DNA of 64,000 bases from Amycolatopsis sp. NBRC 101858 (GTDB lineage Bacteria; Actinomycetota; Actinomycetes; Mycobacteriales; Pseudonocardiaceae): positions 434,001-498,000 of the forward strand of contig NZ_BSTD01000008.1 in the NCBI RefSeq assembly GCF_030269325.1, written 5' to 3'. Below, one piece after another: positions 56,633 to 64,000 of the stretch. A program made the position numbers and the translations under genes. The stretch's first letter is position 1. Each line of letters starts with the position of its first letter. Below the pieces are notes generated by a model. It was not told where the DNA came from, made no database searches, and was given only the letters and a program-made list of their open reading frames with translations.

Positions 56633-57220
56633 TCAGTCTCGAATGAGTACGCGCATCGCCTGCGAGACGGCCGCGTGCAGCCGGCTCGCCGCGTCCGTGC
56701 CCTTGCCCAGGACGCGCAGTCCCTGGAGCACGGTGAGCAGGAAACGCGAGAGCGTCGCCGGGTCGCTGTCGTCGGCGAGTTCGCCCTGGGACCGAGCGCG
56801 TTCGAGCGCCATGGTCAGGGCGACTTCGAGGGTGTCCCAGCTGCGCTCCACGATCCGGGCGACCGCCGGATCGCGGGGGAGCAGCTCGATCGCCGCGTTG
56901 ACGACGAAGCAGCCGACGGGCCCGTCTTCGTCCAGGATGTCCGCGACATAACCGTCGAGGAGCCGTCGCACCGCGGCCACCCCTGAGCCCGGCTTCGACA
57001 GCTCGGTCATCACGCGGGTGTCGGTCCGCTCAGCGTAGCGCTTCAACGCCGTCACGTAGAAGTCGTGCTTCGTGCCGAAGGTGGCGTACAGACTCGCCTT
57101 CGCGACGCCGAGGTGCGCGACGAGGTCGCTGACCGACGTCGCTTCGTAGCCCTGACGCCGGAAGAGCGCGAGCGCGGCGTCGCAGGCTTCGTCGACGTCG
57201 AACTCCTTGACCCGGGACAT
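56633..57220 (-). CDS. TetR-family regulator of the SDR gene
   Basis: 195 residues with a TetR helix-turn-helix: ACDAALALFRRQGYEATSVSDLVAHLGVAKASLYATFGTKHDFY (motif SVSDLVAHLGVAKASLYATF). The C-terminal part resembles the YwrD/NemR-type subgroup (GCFVVNAAIELLPRD). Upstream, at about 57237-57256, an ATCGAGAACGTTCGGTC stretch is a possible operator. Probably represses itself and the SDR gene; electrophile response would fit the subgroup but is unproven. Confidence 0.92.
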   Translation of the reverse strand: MSRVKEFDVDEACDAALALFRRQGYEATSVSDLVAHLGVAKASLYATFGTKHDFYVTALKRYAERTDTRVMTELSKPGSGVAAVRRLLDGYVADILDEDGPVGCFVVNAAIELLPRDPAVARIVERSWDTLEVALTMALERARSQGELADDSDPATLSRFLLTVLQGLRVLGKGTDAASRLHAAVSQAMRVLIRD

Positions 57221-57341
57221 GATCGAAACCCTAGTCGTATCGAGAACGTTCGGTCAAATAAGTGCCCCGCGGTGTGTCGCCTCCGATGACAGGCCGTGCG
57301 GTGGCACGATGGCGGGTCTGACCGGCCTGAGGGGGTGAGCG

Positions 57342-57701
57342 ATGCAGGACCTGACGCTGCCGCCGACGGTCGTCGCCACTCACCTGCGCTCCTGCGCCGA
57401 AGAGCTCGCCGCCGGCCTGCGCTGCGGCGGTCCGGGCGCCACGACCGGCGAGCTCACCGACGTCGTCGCGCACCTGATCGCCAGCCAGGAAGCCATCTCC
57501 CACGCGCTCGCCGGCCTCGCCGCCCGCGTCGAAGGCGGTGCGGACGCCCTCGCCGCGGCCCCGCCGCCGGACGTCGAGGTCGTCGCCGAGGTGCTGCGCG
57601 AGGCGGCCATCGCGGCCCGCTGCGCGGCCGAAGCACTCGACGAGGTCACGCCGTCGTTCGAATGTGTGAGCGAATCCGTCGCGCCTGACACCCGTTTGTA
57701 G
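57342..57701 (+). CDS. Hypothetical Ala-rich helical protein
   Basis: 119 residues beginning MQDLTLPPTVVATHLRSCAE. It is predicted helical and Ala/Val/Glu-rich (LTDVVAHLIASQEAISHALAG, VAEVLREAAIAARCAAEALDEV), with four cysteines and no signal peptide. A weak GGGGTGAGCG precedes the ATG. I do not recognise a family. It ends 53 bases before ku on the same strand and may be co-transcribed. Confidence 0.7.
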   Translation: MQDLTLPPTVVATHLRSCAEELAAGLRCGGPGATTGELTDVVAHLIASQEAISHALAGLAARVEGGADALAAAPPPDVEVVAEVLREAAIAARCAAEALDEVTPSFECVSESVAPDTRL

Positions 57702-57754
57702 CTGTCGGGGCGCGTGGGCGCCTGTCTAGCCTGGGAGCTGCGGAGGTGGCTCGC

Positions 57755-58627
57755 ATGCGCGCGATGTGGATGGGCACGATCGGGTTCGGCAGCTACGCCA
57801 TCCCGGTGAAGGCGTACAGCGCGACCGAGGACCGCGAGATCCCGTTGCACCAGGTGCACGAGGCCGACGGCGGGCGCGTCCGGGTGAAGCGGGTGTGCGA
57901 GGTCGACGGCGCCGAGGTGCCGCCCGAGCAGATGGTCCGCGGCTACACCGTCCCGGGCGGCGACGTCGTGCTGCTGTCGGACCACGAGCTCGCGTCGCTC
58001 CCGATGCCCGGCCGCACGATCGCCATCCGCGGCTTCGCGCCGCTGGCCGACGTCGACCCGATCTGGTTCGCGAAGAGCTACTACCTCGAGCCGGAGCCGG
58101 CGGGCACGAAGCCGTACGTGCTGTTCAGCGAGGCCCTGCAGCAGTCCGGGCGGATCGCGCTGGTCACCGTCGCGCTGCGCCGCCGCGAGACGCTCGGTGC
58201 GCTGCGCGTGCGCGACCAGGTGATCGTGCTGGAGACGATGCTGTGGCCGGACGAGGTCCGCACGCCCGACTTCCCGTTCCGGCACGCCGACGTCGACATC
58301 CGCCCCGGCGAGCTGCGGCGCGCGGTGAACCTCGTCGAGGAGCTGACCGGCGAGTTCGACCCCGGCCGCTACCCCGACCGTTACCGCGAGGCGTTCCAGG
58401 CGTTGGTCCAGGCGAAGATCGACGGCGCCGAGGTCGTCCAGCCGACGGCCGCGGAGCAGGCGGAGGGCGTCACGCGGCTGCTGGCGGCCCTGCAGGAGTC
58501 GGCGTCCGAAGCCGAGGACGCGCGCAGTGCGGCCGTCGCGAAGGCCAAGGCTGCCGCGTCGAGGGCGGCGAAGGCGCGTACGACGGCGAAGCGCGCCGCT
58601 ACTCGCGGGCGCACGAAGACGTCCTGA
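57755..58627 (+). CDS. ku: Ku-type DNA-end-binding protein
   Basis: Homodimeric ring that binds double-strand break ends and recruits LigD in non-homologous end joining. 290 residues starting MRAMWMGTIGFGSYAIPVKAYSATEDREIPLHQVH, the standard Ku N-terminus; core (AIRGFAPLADVDPIWFAKSYYLEP, ALRVRDQVIVLETMLWPDEVR) and a Lys/Ala-rich basic tail (AKAKAAASRAAKARTTAKRAA) that binds DNA. The ATG at 57755 is preferred because GGAGGT lies seven bases before it; a GTG at 57746 overlaps that site. No ligD in the window. Confidence 0.95.
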   Translation: MRAMWMGTIGFGSYAIPVKAYSATEDREIPLHQVHEADGGRVRVKRVCEVDGAEVPPEQMVRGYTVPGGDVVLLSDHELASLPMPGRTIAIRGFAPLADVDPIWFAKSYYLEPEPAGTKPYVLFSEALQQSGRIALVTVALRRRETLGALRVRDQVIVLETMLWPDEVRTPDFPFRHADVDIRPGELRRAVNLVEELTGEFDPGRYPDRYREAFQALVQAKIDGAEVVQPTAAEQAEGVTRLLAALQESASEAEDARSAAVAKAKAAASRAAKARTTAKRAATRGRTKTS

Positions 58628-58634
58628 GTAGTAC

Positions 58635-58646
58635 TACCCACGGGTA
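58635..58646. promoter_or_regulatory. Palindrome TACCC-AC-GGGTA after ku
   Basis: A 12-base palindrome eight bases after the ku stop, next to a second one, GTAGTACTAC (58628-58637). Either could be a regulator site for a transcript starting between here and 58739; no binding factor can be named. Confidence 0.35.
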
Positions 58647-58738
58647 ATTGAGGGTTCTCCCACTGCTGGCCGGGTGCTCCGGAGCGGCAGACTTCGTCCT
58701 GTCAGCGGATACCGGATCGCTGGCGAAGGGGGAGGGAA

Positions 58739-58907
58739 CCGGACGGCCCCTGGGGAGGTGAGCCGTCCGGGCACCAGGGTTCCGGGGCGGGCCGACGGAG
58801 GAGCGGCCCGTTCCCGGAACCCGTGCCGCACCGCGGGGAGGCGGAGCGGCAGAGGGGAGTGGCCCGGAGCCGCCGTGGAGGGATCGAGGGGTCTCCGCGG
58901 CGGCTTT
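58739..58907 (+). ncRNA. Candidate structured RNA with four G-rich-loop hairpins
   Basis: Four consecutive stem-loops on the plus strand: (1) 58739-58747 with 58762-58770, loop containing GGGGAGG; (2) 58777-58786 with 58813-58822 and inner 58789-58794 with 58804-58809, loop ACGGAGGAG; (3) 58824-58829 with 58846-58851 and inner CCGC/GCGG, loop GGGGAG; (4) 58868-58880 with 58893-58905, 13 bp with one GU pair, loop GGATCGAGGGGT, followed by TTT. All loops expose GGA. It may be an independent small RNA or the 3' region of the ku mRNA; the last hairpin acts as terminator. No promoter could be set with confidence. Confidence 0.5.
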
Positions 58908-59383
58908 CAGGCGTCCGCGACCCGGAGCAGCAGCTCCGAAGCCAGTTTCAGCAGCTGACGTTCGGTCGGTGACAACGTCGCCTCGATCGCGCCGGCCAGC
59001 CAGCGCTCCCGGCGGGCGCTGTACTCGCGCAGCACCGTCAGCCCCGCCGGCGTGATGCTCACCAGCGAACGGCGCCCGTCCGCCGGGTCCGGCGAACGCG
59101 TCACCAGCTCGCGTTCGGTCACCCACGCGAGGATCCGGGTCAGCGACTGCGGCTGCAGCCGTTCGGCTTCGGCCAGCTCGGTCGGCGTGTGCGTGCCCGC
59201 CCGGTAAAGCCGGCTCAGCACCGCCAGCACCGCCGGGCCCGGGCCGTTGAGGTCCCGCTCCGCGCGCATCCGCCAGTTCAGCCGCCCGACGCCCTCGCGC
59301 ACCCGGTGGGCCAGGTCGGCGAGCTCGGCGTCCTCGCTGACCTGCAAGGTGACTCGGCCGAGGGCGTCGGGTTCGGGCTGCAT
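58907..59383 (-). CDS. MarR-family transcriptional regulator
   Basis: 158 residues; winged helix with VLAVLSRLYRAGTHTPTELAEAERLQPQSLTRILAWVTERELVTRSPDPADGRRS (motif PTELAEAERLQPQSLTRILA). Second gene after the ABC exporter (nine-base gap), so it likely regulates that operon in response to a drug-like ligand. A palindrome at 61232-61249 in the operon's upstream region is a possible target. Confidence 0.92.
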   Translation of the reverse strand: MQPEPDALGRVTLQVSEDAELADLAHRVREGVGRLNWRMRAERDLNGPGPAVLAVLSRLYRAGTHTPTELAEAERLQPQSLTRILAWVTERELVTRSPDPADGRRSLVSITPAGLTVLREYSARRERWLAGAIEATLSPTERQLLKLASELLLRVADA

Positions 59384-59392
59384 GGCCCCAGG

Positions 59393-61183
59393 TTAGGCGG
59401 TTCCCCGGACCAGCCGGGCATAACGCCCGTCGCGCGCCAGCAGCTCGTCGTGCGTCCCGCGTTCCACGATCCGGCCCTCGTGCAGCACCACGATCTGGTC
59501 GGCGTGCTCCACAGTGGACAGCCGGTGCGCGATCGTCAGCGTCGTGCGGCCCGCGGCGAGCCGGTCGAGCTCGGCCTGCACCGAGCGTTCCGTGCGGGTG
59601 TCGAGCGCGCTGGTCGCCTCGTCGAGGATGAGCACCGGCGGGTTGCGCAGCAGGATCCGCGCGATCGCCATCCGCTGCTTCTCGCCGCCGGAGAACCGGT
59701 AGCCGCGCTGGCCGACCACCGTGTCGTAGCCCTCGGGCAGCCCGGCCAGCGTGTCGTGGATGTGCGCGGCCTTGGCCGCCGCCTCGATCTCCTCGTCGGT
59801 CGCGTCCGGCCGCGCGAAGCGCAGGTTCTCGCGGACGGTGTCGTGGAACAGGTAGGTCTCCTGCGACACCATCCCGACACCCGCCGCGAGCGACGCCAGG
59901 GTCACGTCGCGGATGTCGGTGCCGTCGATCTCGACGGACCCGCCGCTCACCTCGTACAGCCGCGCCACCAGGTACGCGAGCGTCGTCTTGCCCGAACCGG
60001 TCGACCCGACGAGCGCGGCCGTGGTCCCGGCCGGGACGTCGAGGTCGATGTCCTTCAACGTCAGCGGGCCGTCCTCGTCGTAGCGGAACGAGACCCCGCG
60101 CAGGGAGACGTCGCCGCGCCGCACGTCCAGGGTGCCCGCGCCCGGCTTGTCGCTGATCTCGACCGGCAGGTCCAGCACCTCGAAGATGCGCCCGAACAGC
60201 GCCTTCGACGTCGCGACGTTCTGCCCGATCGTCTGCATCGCGCTGGCCGGCGCGACCAGCCGGTTGAGCATGCTGGTGAACGCCACGACCGTGCCGAGCG
60301 AGATCGGCGACGCGCCGCCCGCCAGTGCCAGCCCGGCGATCCAGTAGACGAGCGCGGGGATGACGGTCAGGCTCATCCCGCGCGACGCGATCTGCCAGCG
60401 TCCGGCCAGCGCCGCCGCGCGTTCCAGCGACGCGATCTCCCGGGACTCGGCGCCGAAGCGCTCGCGCATCGCCCGTTCGTTGCCCATCGTCTTGGCGAGC
60501 AGCACGCCGGTGACCGACAGGGACTCCTCGACCATCGTCGTCAGCCGGGCCATCCGCCGGGTCCGGCCGCGGGCCAGCGTCCGCCGCTTCTTGCCCAGCC
60601 GGAGCGTGAACAGCAGGAACAGCGGGACGACGATCAGCGAGAGCGCCGCGAGCTGCCAGTCGAGCACGATCAGGGCGACGGTGATGGCGATCGTCGTGGT
60701 CGCGTTCTGCACCACCGAGCCGGCGGTGGTGGTGATGACGTTGTCGACGCCGCCGATGTCGTTGAACACCCGCGAGAGCACTTCGCCGCTCTTCGTCCGG
60801 GTGAAGAAGCCCAGCGACATCCGCTGCAGGTGGCCGTAGACGGTGACGCGCAGCTCGTTCATCACCCGCTGGCCGATGGTGTTGGACAGCCCGGTCGTGG
60901 CCACGCCGAGGGAGCCGCTGCCGACCGCGCAGACGATCATCCCCGCGGCCAGGAGGCTGATCAGGAGCGTGTCGCGGTGCGGGAGGGCGTCGTCGAGGAT
61001 CTCGCGCAGCAGGAACGGCGAGACGACGCCGAGGCCGGCCTGCAGCACGATCAGCGCGAACAGCGCGGCGAGGGGCCGGCGGTGCGGGCGGAACAGGCCG
61101 GCGATCCGCCGGAGGGGGACCGGTTCGTCGGCGTCGGCGGCCGGTTCGGCGAGCGACGGCCGGGGTCTGGTCGCGGAAGTCAT
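59393..61183 (-). CDS. ABC exporter half-transporter (MdlB/LmrA type)
   Basis: 596 residues from ATG 61183 (MTSATRPRPSLAEPAADADE). Six-helix membrane domain (about 45-330) fused to an ATPase (about 355-595): Walker A LVGSTGSGKTTL, Q-loop VSQETYLF, signature YRFSGGEKQRMAIAR, Walker B VLILDEATSALD, H-loop IAHRLSTV. It would work as a homodimer or with a partner, exporting drugs or lipids; a MarR regulator follows. No ribosome site precedes the ATG, and TAAACA lies ten bases upstream, hinting at a leaderless transcript. Confidence 0.94.
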   Translation of the reverse strand: MTSATRPRPSLAEPAADADEPVPLRRIAGLFRPHRRPLAALFALIVLQAGLGVVSPFLLREILDDALPHRDTLLISLLAAGMIVCAVGSGSLGVATTGLSNTIGQRVMNELRVTVYGHLQRMSLGFFTRTKSGEVLSRVFNDIGGVDNVITTTAGSVVQNATTTIAITVALIVLDWQLAALSLIVVPLFLLFTLRLGKKRRTLARGRTRRMARLTTMVEESLSVTGVLLAKTMGNERAMRERFGAESREIASLERAAALAGRWQIASRGMSLTVIPALVYWIAGLALAGGASPISLGTVVAFTSMLNRLVAPASAMQTIGQNVATSKALFGRIFEVLDLPVEISDKPGAGTLDVRRGDVSLRGVSFRYDEDGPLTLKDIDLDVPAGTTAALVGSTGSGKTTLAYLVARLYEVSGGSVEIDGTDIRDVTLASLAAGVGMVSQETYLFHDTVRENLRFARPDATDEEIEAAAKAAHIHDTLAGLPEGYDTVVGQRGYRFSGGEKQRMAIARILLRNPPVLILDEATSALDTRTERSVQAELDRLAAGRTTLTIAHRLSTVEHADQIVVLHEGRIVERGTHDELLARDGRYARLVRGTA

Positions 61184-61231
61184 ACACGCATGTTTACTGA
61201 TTCTCAGGATGCGCGCCAGCGGTTTTCCCCA

Positions 61232-61249
61232 GGTAAAGCCACTTTTACC
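61232..61249. promoter_or_regulatory. Palindrome GGTAAA-N6-TTTACC upstream of the ABC/MarR operon
   Basis: Perfect six-base arms (61232-61237, 61244-61249) in the 217-base region between the divergent exporter and ffh, about 50 bases before the exporter start. A plausible MarR operator. Confidence 0.4.
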
Positions 61250-61400
61250 GTTTCTCGCGCGCGGAGTAGTACGTCTATGTGTACTGATCGCGTGCGCGAC
61301 CTTCGCGTACCCGTGAGGCGGGGGAGCCGGAGCGACTACCCTCGGGAGGGCCGGCCTCGTCCGGCGCGCCACTCTCGACCCAGCTGGAGCGTGCACACCC

Positions 61401-62936
61401 GTGTTCGACACCCTCTCCGATCGGCTCACCGCCGCCCTGCAGACGCTCACGCGCAAGGGCAGGCTGTCCGACGCCGACATCGACGCCACCGCGCGCGAGA
61501 TCCGCATCGCGCTGCTGGAGGCCGACGTCGCCCTCGGCGTGGTCAAGACCTTCATCGCGAGGATCAAGGACCGGGCGAAGGGTGCCGAGGTCTCCCAGGC
61601 GCTCAACCCCGCGCAGCAGGTCGTCAAGATCGTCAACGAGGAGCTCGTCGGCATCCTCGGCGGCGAGACGCGCCGGCTGAACCTGGCGAAGAACCCGCCG
61701 ACGGTGATCATGCTCGCCGGCCTCCAGGGCGCCGGTAAGACGACGCTCGCCGGCAAGCTCGCGCTGTGGCTGAAGAAGCAGGGCCACGCGCCGATGCTGG
61801 TCGCCTGCGACCTCCAGCGCCCGAACGCCGTCACGCAGCTGCAGGTCGTCGGCGAGCGCGCCGGCGTCGTCACCTTCGCGCCCGAGCCGGGCAACGGCGT
61901 CGGCGACCCGGTCGACGTAGCCCGCCGCGCCATCGCCGAGGCGAAGCACGCGCAGCACGACGTCGTCGTGGTCGACACCGCCGGCCGCTTGGGCGTCGAC
62001 GAAGAGCTGATGAAGCAGGCCGCGGACATCCGCGACGCCGTGCAGCCGGACGAGACCCTGTTCGTCGTCGACGCGATGATCGGCCAGGACGCCGTGACCA
62101 CGGCCGAGGCGTTCCGCGACGGCGTCGGCTTCACCGGCGTCGTGCTCACGAAGCTCGACGGCGACGCCCGCGGTGGTGCCGCGCTCTCCGTCCGCGAGGT
62201 CACCGGCCAGCCGATCCTCTTCGCCTCCAACGGCGAAAAGCTCGAGGACTTCGACACCTTCCACCCGGACCGGATGGCGTCGCGGATCCTCGGCATGGGT
62301 GACGTCCTGACCCTGATCGAGCAGGCCGAGCAGGCCTTCGACCAGGACCAGGCCGAGCAGGCCGCGGCGAAGCTGTCGAGCGGCCAGCTCACCCTCGAAG
62401 ACTTCCTGGAGCAGATGCTCGCAGTCCGCAAGATGGGCCCGATCGGCAACCTGCTCGGCATGCTCCCGGGCGCCGGCCAGATGAAGGACCAGCTGGCCCA
62501 GGTCGACGACAAGCACCTGGACAAGCTGCAGGCGATCATCCGCGGCATGACGCCCGCCGAGCGCGACAACCCGAAGATGATCAACGGGTCGCGCCGGCTG
62601 CGCATCGCCAACGGCTCCGGCGTCTCGGTGCGCGAGGTCAACGACCTGGTCAACCGGTTCTTCGAGGCCCGCAAGATGATGGCCCAGATGGCCGGCCGGT
62701 TCGGCTTCGGCGGCGGGGGCGGCTCCAAGACGCGCAAGGGCAAGAAGGGCAAGAAGGGCCGCGGCCCGACGCAGCCCAAGGTCCGCGGCGGCTTCCCCGG
62801 CGGCATGCCGATGCTGCCCCCGGGCGGTCAGATGCCGGGCGGCATGCCCGACCTCTCGCAGCTCGGCGGGATGAACGACGTCCCGGGCTTCGACCCGTCG
62901 AAGTTCAAGCTGCCGAAGAACCCCAAGGACAATTGA
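61401..62936 (+). CDS. ffh: Signal recognition particle GTPase Ffh/SRP54
   Basis: Binds signal peptides and SRP RNA and pairs with FtsY (15635). 511 residues: N domain (FDTLSDRLTAALQTLTRKGR), GTPase G domain with P-loop GLQGAGKTT (about residues 107-115), DLQRPNAVTQL, VDTAGR, TKLDGDARGGAAL, and the methionine-rich M domain (FLEQMLAVRKMGPIGNLLGMLPGAG) with a long Gly/Met/Pro tail. GTG start; TACCCT at 61337 is a candidate -10 box. Confidence 0.97.
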   Translation: MFDTLSDRLTAALQTLTRKGRLSDADIDATAREIRIALLEADVALGVVKTFIARIKDRAKGAEVSQALNPAQQVVKIVNEELVGILGGETRRLNLAKNPPTVIMLAGLQGAGKTTLAGKLALWLKKQGHAPMLVACDLQRPNAVTQLQVVGERAGVVTFAPEPGNGVGDPVDVARRAIAEAKHAQHDVVVVDTAGRLGVDEELMKQAADIRDAVQPDETLFVVDAMIGQDAVTTAEAFRDGVGFTGVVLTKLDGDARGGAALSVREVTGQPILFASNGEKLEDFDTFHPDRMASRILGMGDVLTLIEQAEQAFDQDQAEQAAAKLSSGQLTLEDFLEQMLAVRKMGPIGNLLGMLPGAGQMKDQLAQVDDKHLDKLQAIIRGMTPAERDNPKMINGSRRLRIANGSGVSVREVNDLVNRFFEARKMMAQMAGRFGFGGGGGSKTRKGKKGKKGRGPTQPKVRGGFPGGMPMLPPGGQMPGGMPDLSQLGGMNDVPGFDPSKFKLPKNPKDN

Positions 62937-64000
62937 GCACCGCGCTCCACGCCGCCGGGGTGATCCTGCCCGGCGGCGAGTCCCGGGACCTCTGGATCAC
63001 CGGCGGCCGGATCTCGTTCGAGCCGGTGCCGGACGCCGAGACGCTCGGCCGGGGCGTGTTCCTCGTGCCCGGCCTCGTCGACGCGCACTGCCACCCCGGC
63101 ATCGGCGTCGGCGGGCCCGTGTCGCTGGAAGAGGCGACCGAGCAGGCGCTGACCGACCGGGCCGCCGGCACGCTACTGATCCGCGACTGCGGCCTGCCGA
63201 TCGACGTCCGGCCCCTGCAGCAGCGGGCCGACCTGCCGACGATCATCCGCGCCGGGCAGCACCTGGCGCTGACCAAGCGCTACATCCCGGGCCTGGGCAT
63301 CGAGCTCGACGACCCCTCGCAGCTGCCGGCCGCCGTCGCCGAGCAGGCCCGCGACGGCGACGGCTGGGTCAAGCTGGTCGGCGACTGGATCGACCGCGGC
63401 GTCGGCGACCTGGCGCCGCTGTGGCCGGACGACGTCCTGGCCGAAGCCGTCAAGGTCGCGCACGACCACGGCGCCCGCGTCACCGCGCACGTGTTCGGCG
63501 AAGCCGCGCTGCCGGGGCTGATCGCGGCCGGCATCGACTGCCTCGAACACGGCACCGGCCTGAGCGCCGGCCAGCTCGCCGAGCTGGCCCGCAACGACGT
63601 CGCACTGGTGCCGACCCTGATCAACATCGAGAACTTCCCGGGCATCGCGGACAAAGCAGGCAAGTACCCGGCGTACGCGGCGCACATGCGGGCACTGCAC
63701 GCCGGTGTCGGCGAGATGGTCGCGACAGCCGTCGAAGCGGGCGTACGCGTCTTCGCGGGCAGCGACGCCGGGGGCATGGTCGAGCACGGCCGGCTCGTCG
63801 ACGAGATCGAGGCGCTGCACCGCGCGGGCATGACCCGCGAGGCGGCCCTGGCGAGCGCGTCCTGGGCCGCCCGCGACTGGCTCGGCCACCCCGGCATCGC
63901 CGACGGCGCACCCGCCGACCTGCTCGTCTACGCGAGCGACCCGCGCGAGGACCTGGGCGTCCTGCGGCACCCTTCGCACATCGTGCTCGGCGGAGTGGTG
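62933..64000 (+). CDS. Metal-dependent amidohydrolase, 3' end outside window
   Basis: A frame open to the window edge, 356 codons visible, from a TTG at 62933 that overlaps the ffh stop (TTGA). Motifs: LVPGLVDAHCHPGIG (HxH metal ligands), ARVTAHVFGEAAL, CLEHGTGL, VFAGSDAGGMVEHGR, then ASWAARDWLGHPGIADGAPADLLVYASDP, as in the imidazolonepropionase/prolidase-like amidohydrolases. Translational coupling to ffh is conserved in related genomes as far as I recall. The substrate is unknown; other starts a few codons in (GTG) are possible. Confidence 0.85.
   Translation, partial: MSTALHAAGVILPGGESRDLWITGGRISFEPVPDAETLGRGVFLVPGLVDAHCHPGIGVGGPVSLEEATEQALTDRAAGTLLIRDCGLPIDVRPLQQRADLPTIIRAGQHLALTKRYIPGLGIELDDPSQLPAAVAEQARDGDGWVKLVGDWIDRGVGDLAPLWPDDVLAEAVKVAHDHGARVTAHVFGEAALPGLIAAGIDCLEHGTGLSAGQLAELARNDVALVPTLINIENFPGIADKAGKYPAYAAHMRALHAGVGEMVATAVEAGVRVFAGSDAGGMVEHGRLVDEIEALHRAGMTREAALASASWAARDWLGHPGIADGAPADLLVYASDPREDLGVLRHPSHIVLGGVV

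Noticed and set aside
58739-58907. True CsrB/RsmZ homologue
   Set aside because: The loop architecture is similar, but actinobacteria generally lack CsrA and no csrA-like gene is seen, so identity cannot be claimed.
58599-61187. 862-residue minus-strand frame across the ABC exporter
   Set aside because: It is an out-of-frame reading of the exporter and MarR genes; the ABC motifs are in another frame of the same strand.

Overview
The window is high-GC (roughly 70%) DNA from a Gram-positive actinomycete. Frequent GTG starts, tightly overlapping ATGA/GTGA gene junctions, an F420-type oxidoreductase domain, a Ku protein, and the amtB-glnK-glnD and smc/ftsY/ffh gene sets all fit the Pseudonocardiaceae. 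An Amycolatopsis-like genome is my inference; no rRNA or tRNA gene is present to test it.

Layout. 1-6.8 kb: potassium uptake operon kdpA(partial)-kdpB-kdpC-kdpD-kdpE and a small membrane protein. 7-17 kb: a Pro/Thr-rich membrane-anchored protein, acylphosphatase, smc, a secreted DUF3455-type protein, an anmK-symporter pair for cell-wall sugar recycling, and ftsY. 17-18.6 kb: a worn patch with a transposase relic, an orphan gene, a GNAT acetyltransferase and a frame-broken small gene. 18.6-38 kb: a purine and ureide catabolic island. It holds an IclR regulator, malate synthase with a partner aldolase, a PucR-type regulator, three xanthine dehydrogenase subunits with an aminohydrolase, uricase, HIU hydrolase, OHCU decarboxylase, an unusual HTH regulator, allantoinase and allantoicase. 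An alpha-galactosidase and a TetR gene sit inside it. Together these convert xanthine through urate and allantoin to ureidoglycolate; aceB can feed the resulting glyoxylate into the TCA cycle. 38-46 kb: a mixed accessory stretch (metallo-hydrolase, CoA-binding protein, O-acetylhomoserine sulfhydrylase, beta-lactamase-like protein, VOC protein, a PPOX/ECF sigma reading frame without an intervening stop, a FhuF-like reductase with a repeat insertion). 46-51 kb: rRNA methyltransferase-like gene and the nitrogen-control operon amtB-glnK-glnD. 51-57 kb: FAD monooxygenase, two TetR regulators, a diguanylate cyclase, an SDR, and the micro-ORF array. 57-64 kb: Ku, a structured intergenic RNA candidate, an ABC transporter/MarR pair, ffh and a truncated amidohydrolase.

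The most unusual element is at 55,345-55,801: eight tandem seven-codon reading frames, each with its own Shine-Dalgarno sequence and each encoding Met-Arg-Asn-Arg-Glu-Ser followed by TGA, at a 61-67 bp period. Several copies use different synonymous codons yet keep the same peptide. No gene follows on that strand; the array ends in a hairpin, so it looks like a dedicated locus for producing (or translating) a hexapeptide and not a leader of something else. I know of no described system of this kind.

A second unexplained element is at 58,739-58,907, downstream of ku: four successive stem-loops that each expose a G-rich GGA-containing loop, the last followed by a short T run, consistent with a small regulatory RNA or a protein-binding 3' region.
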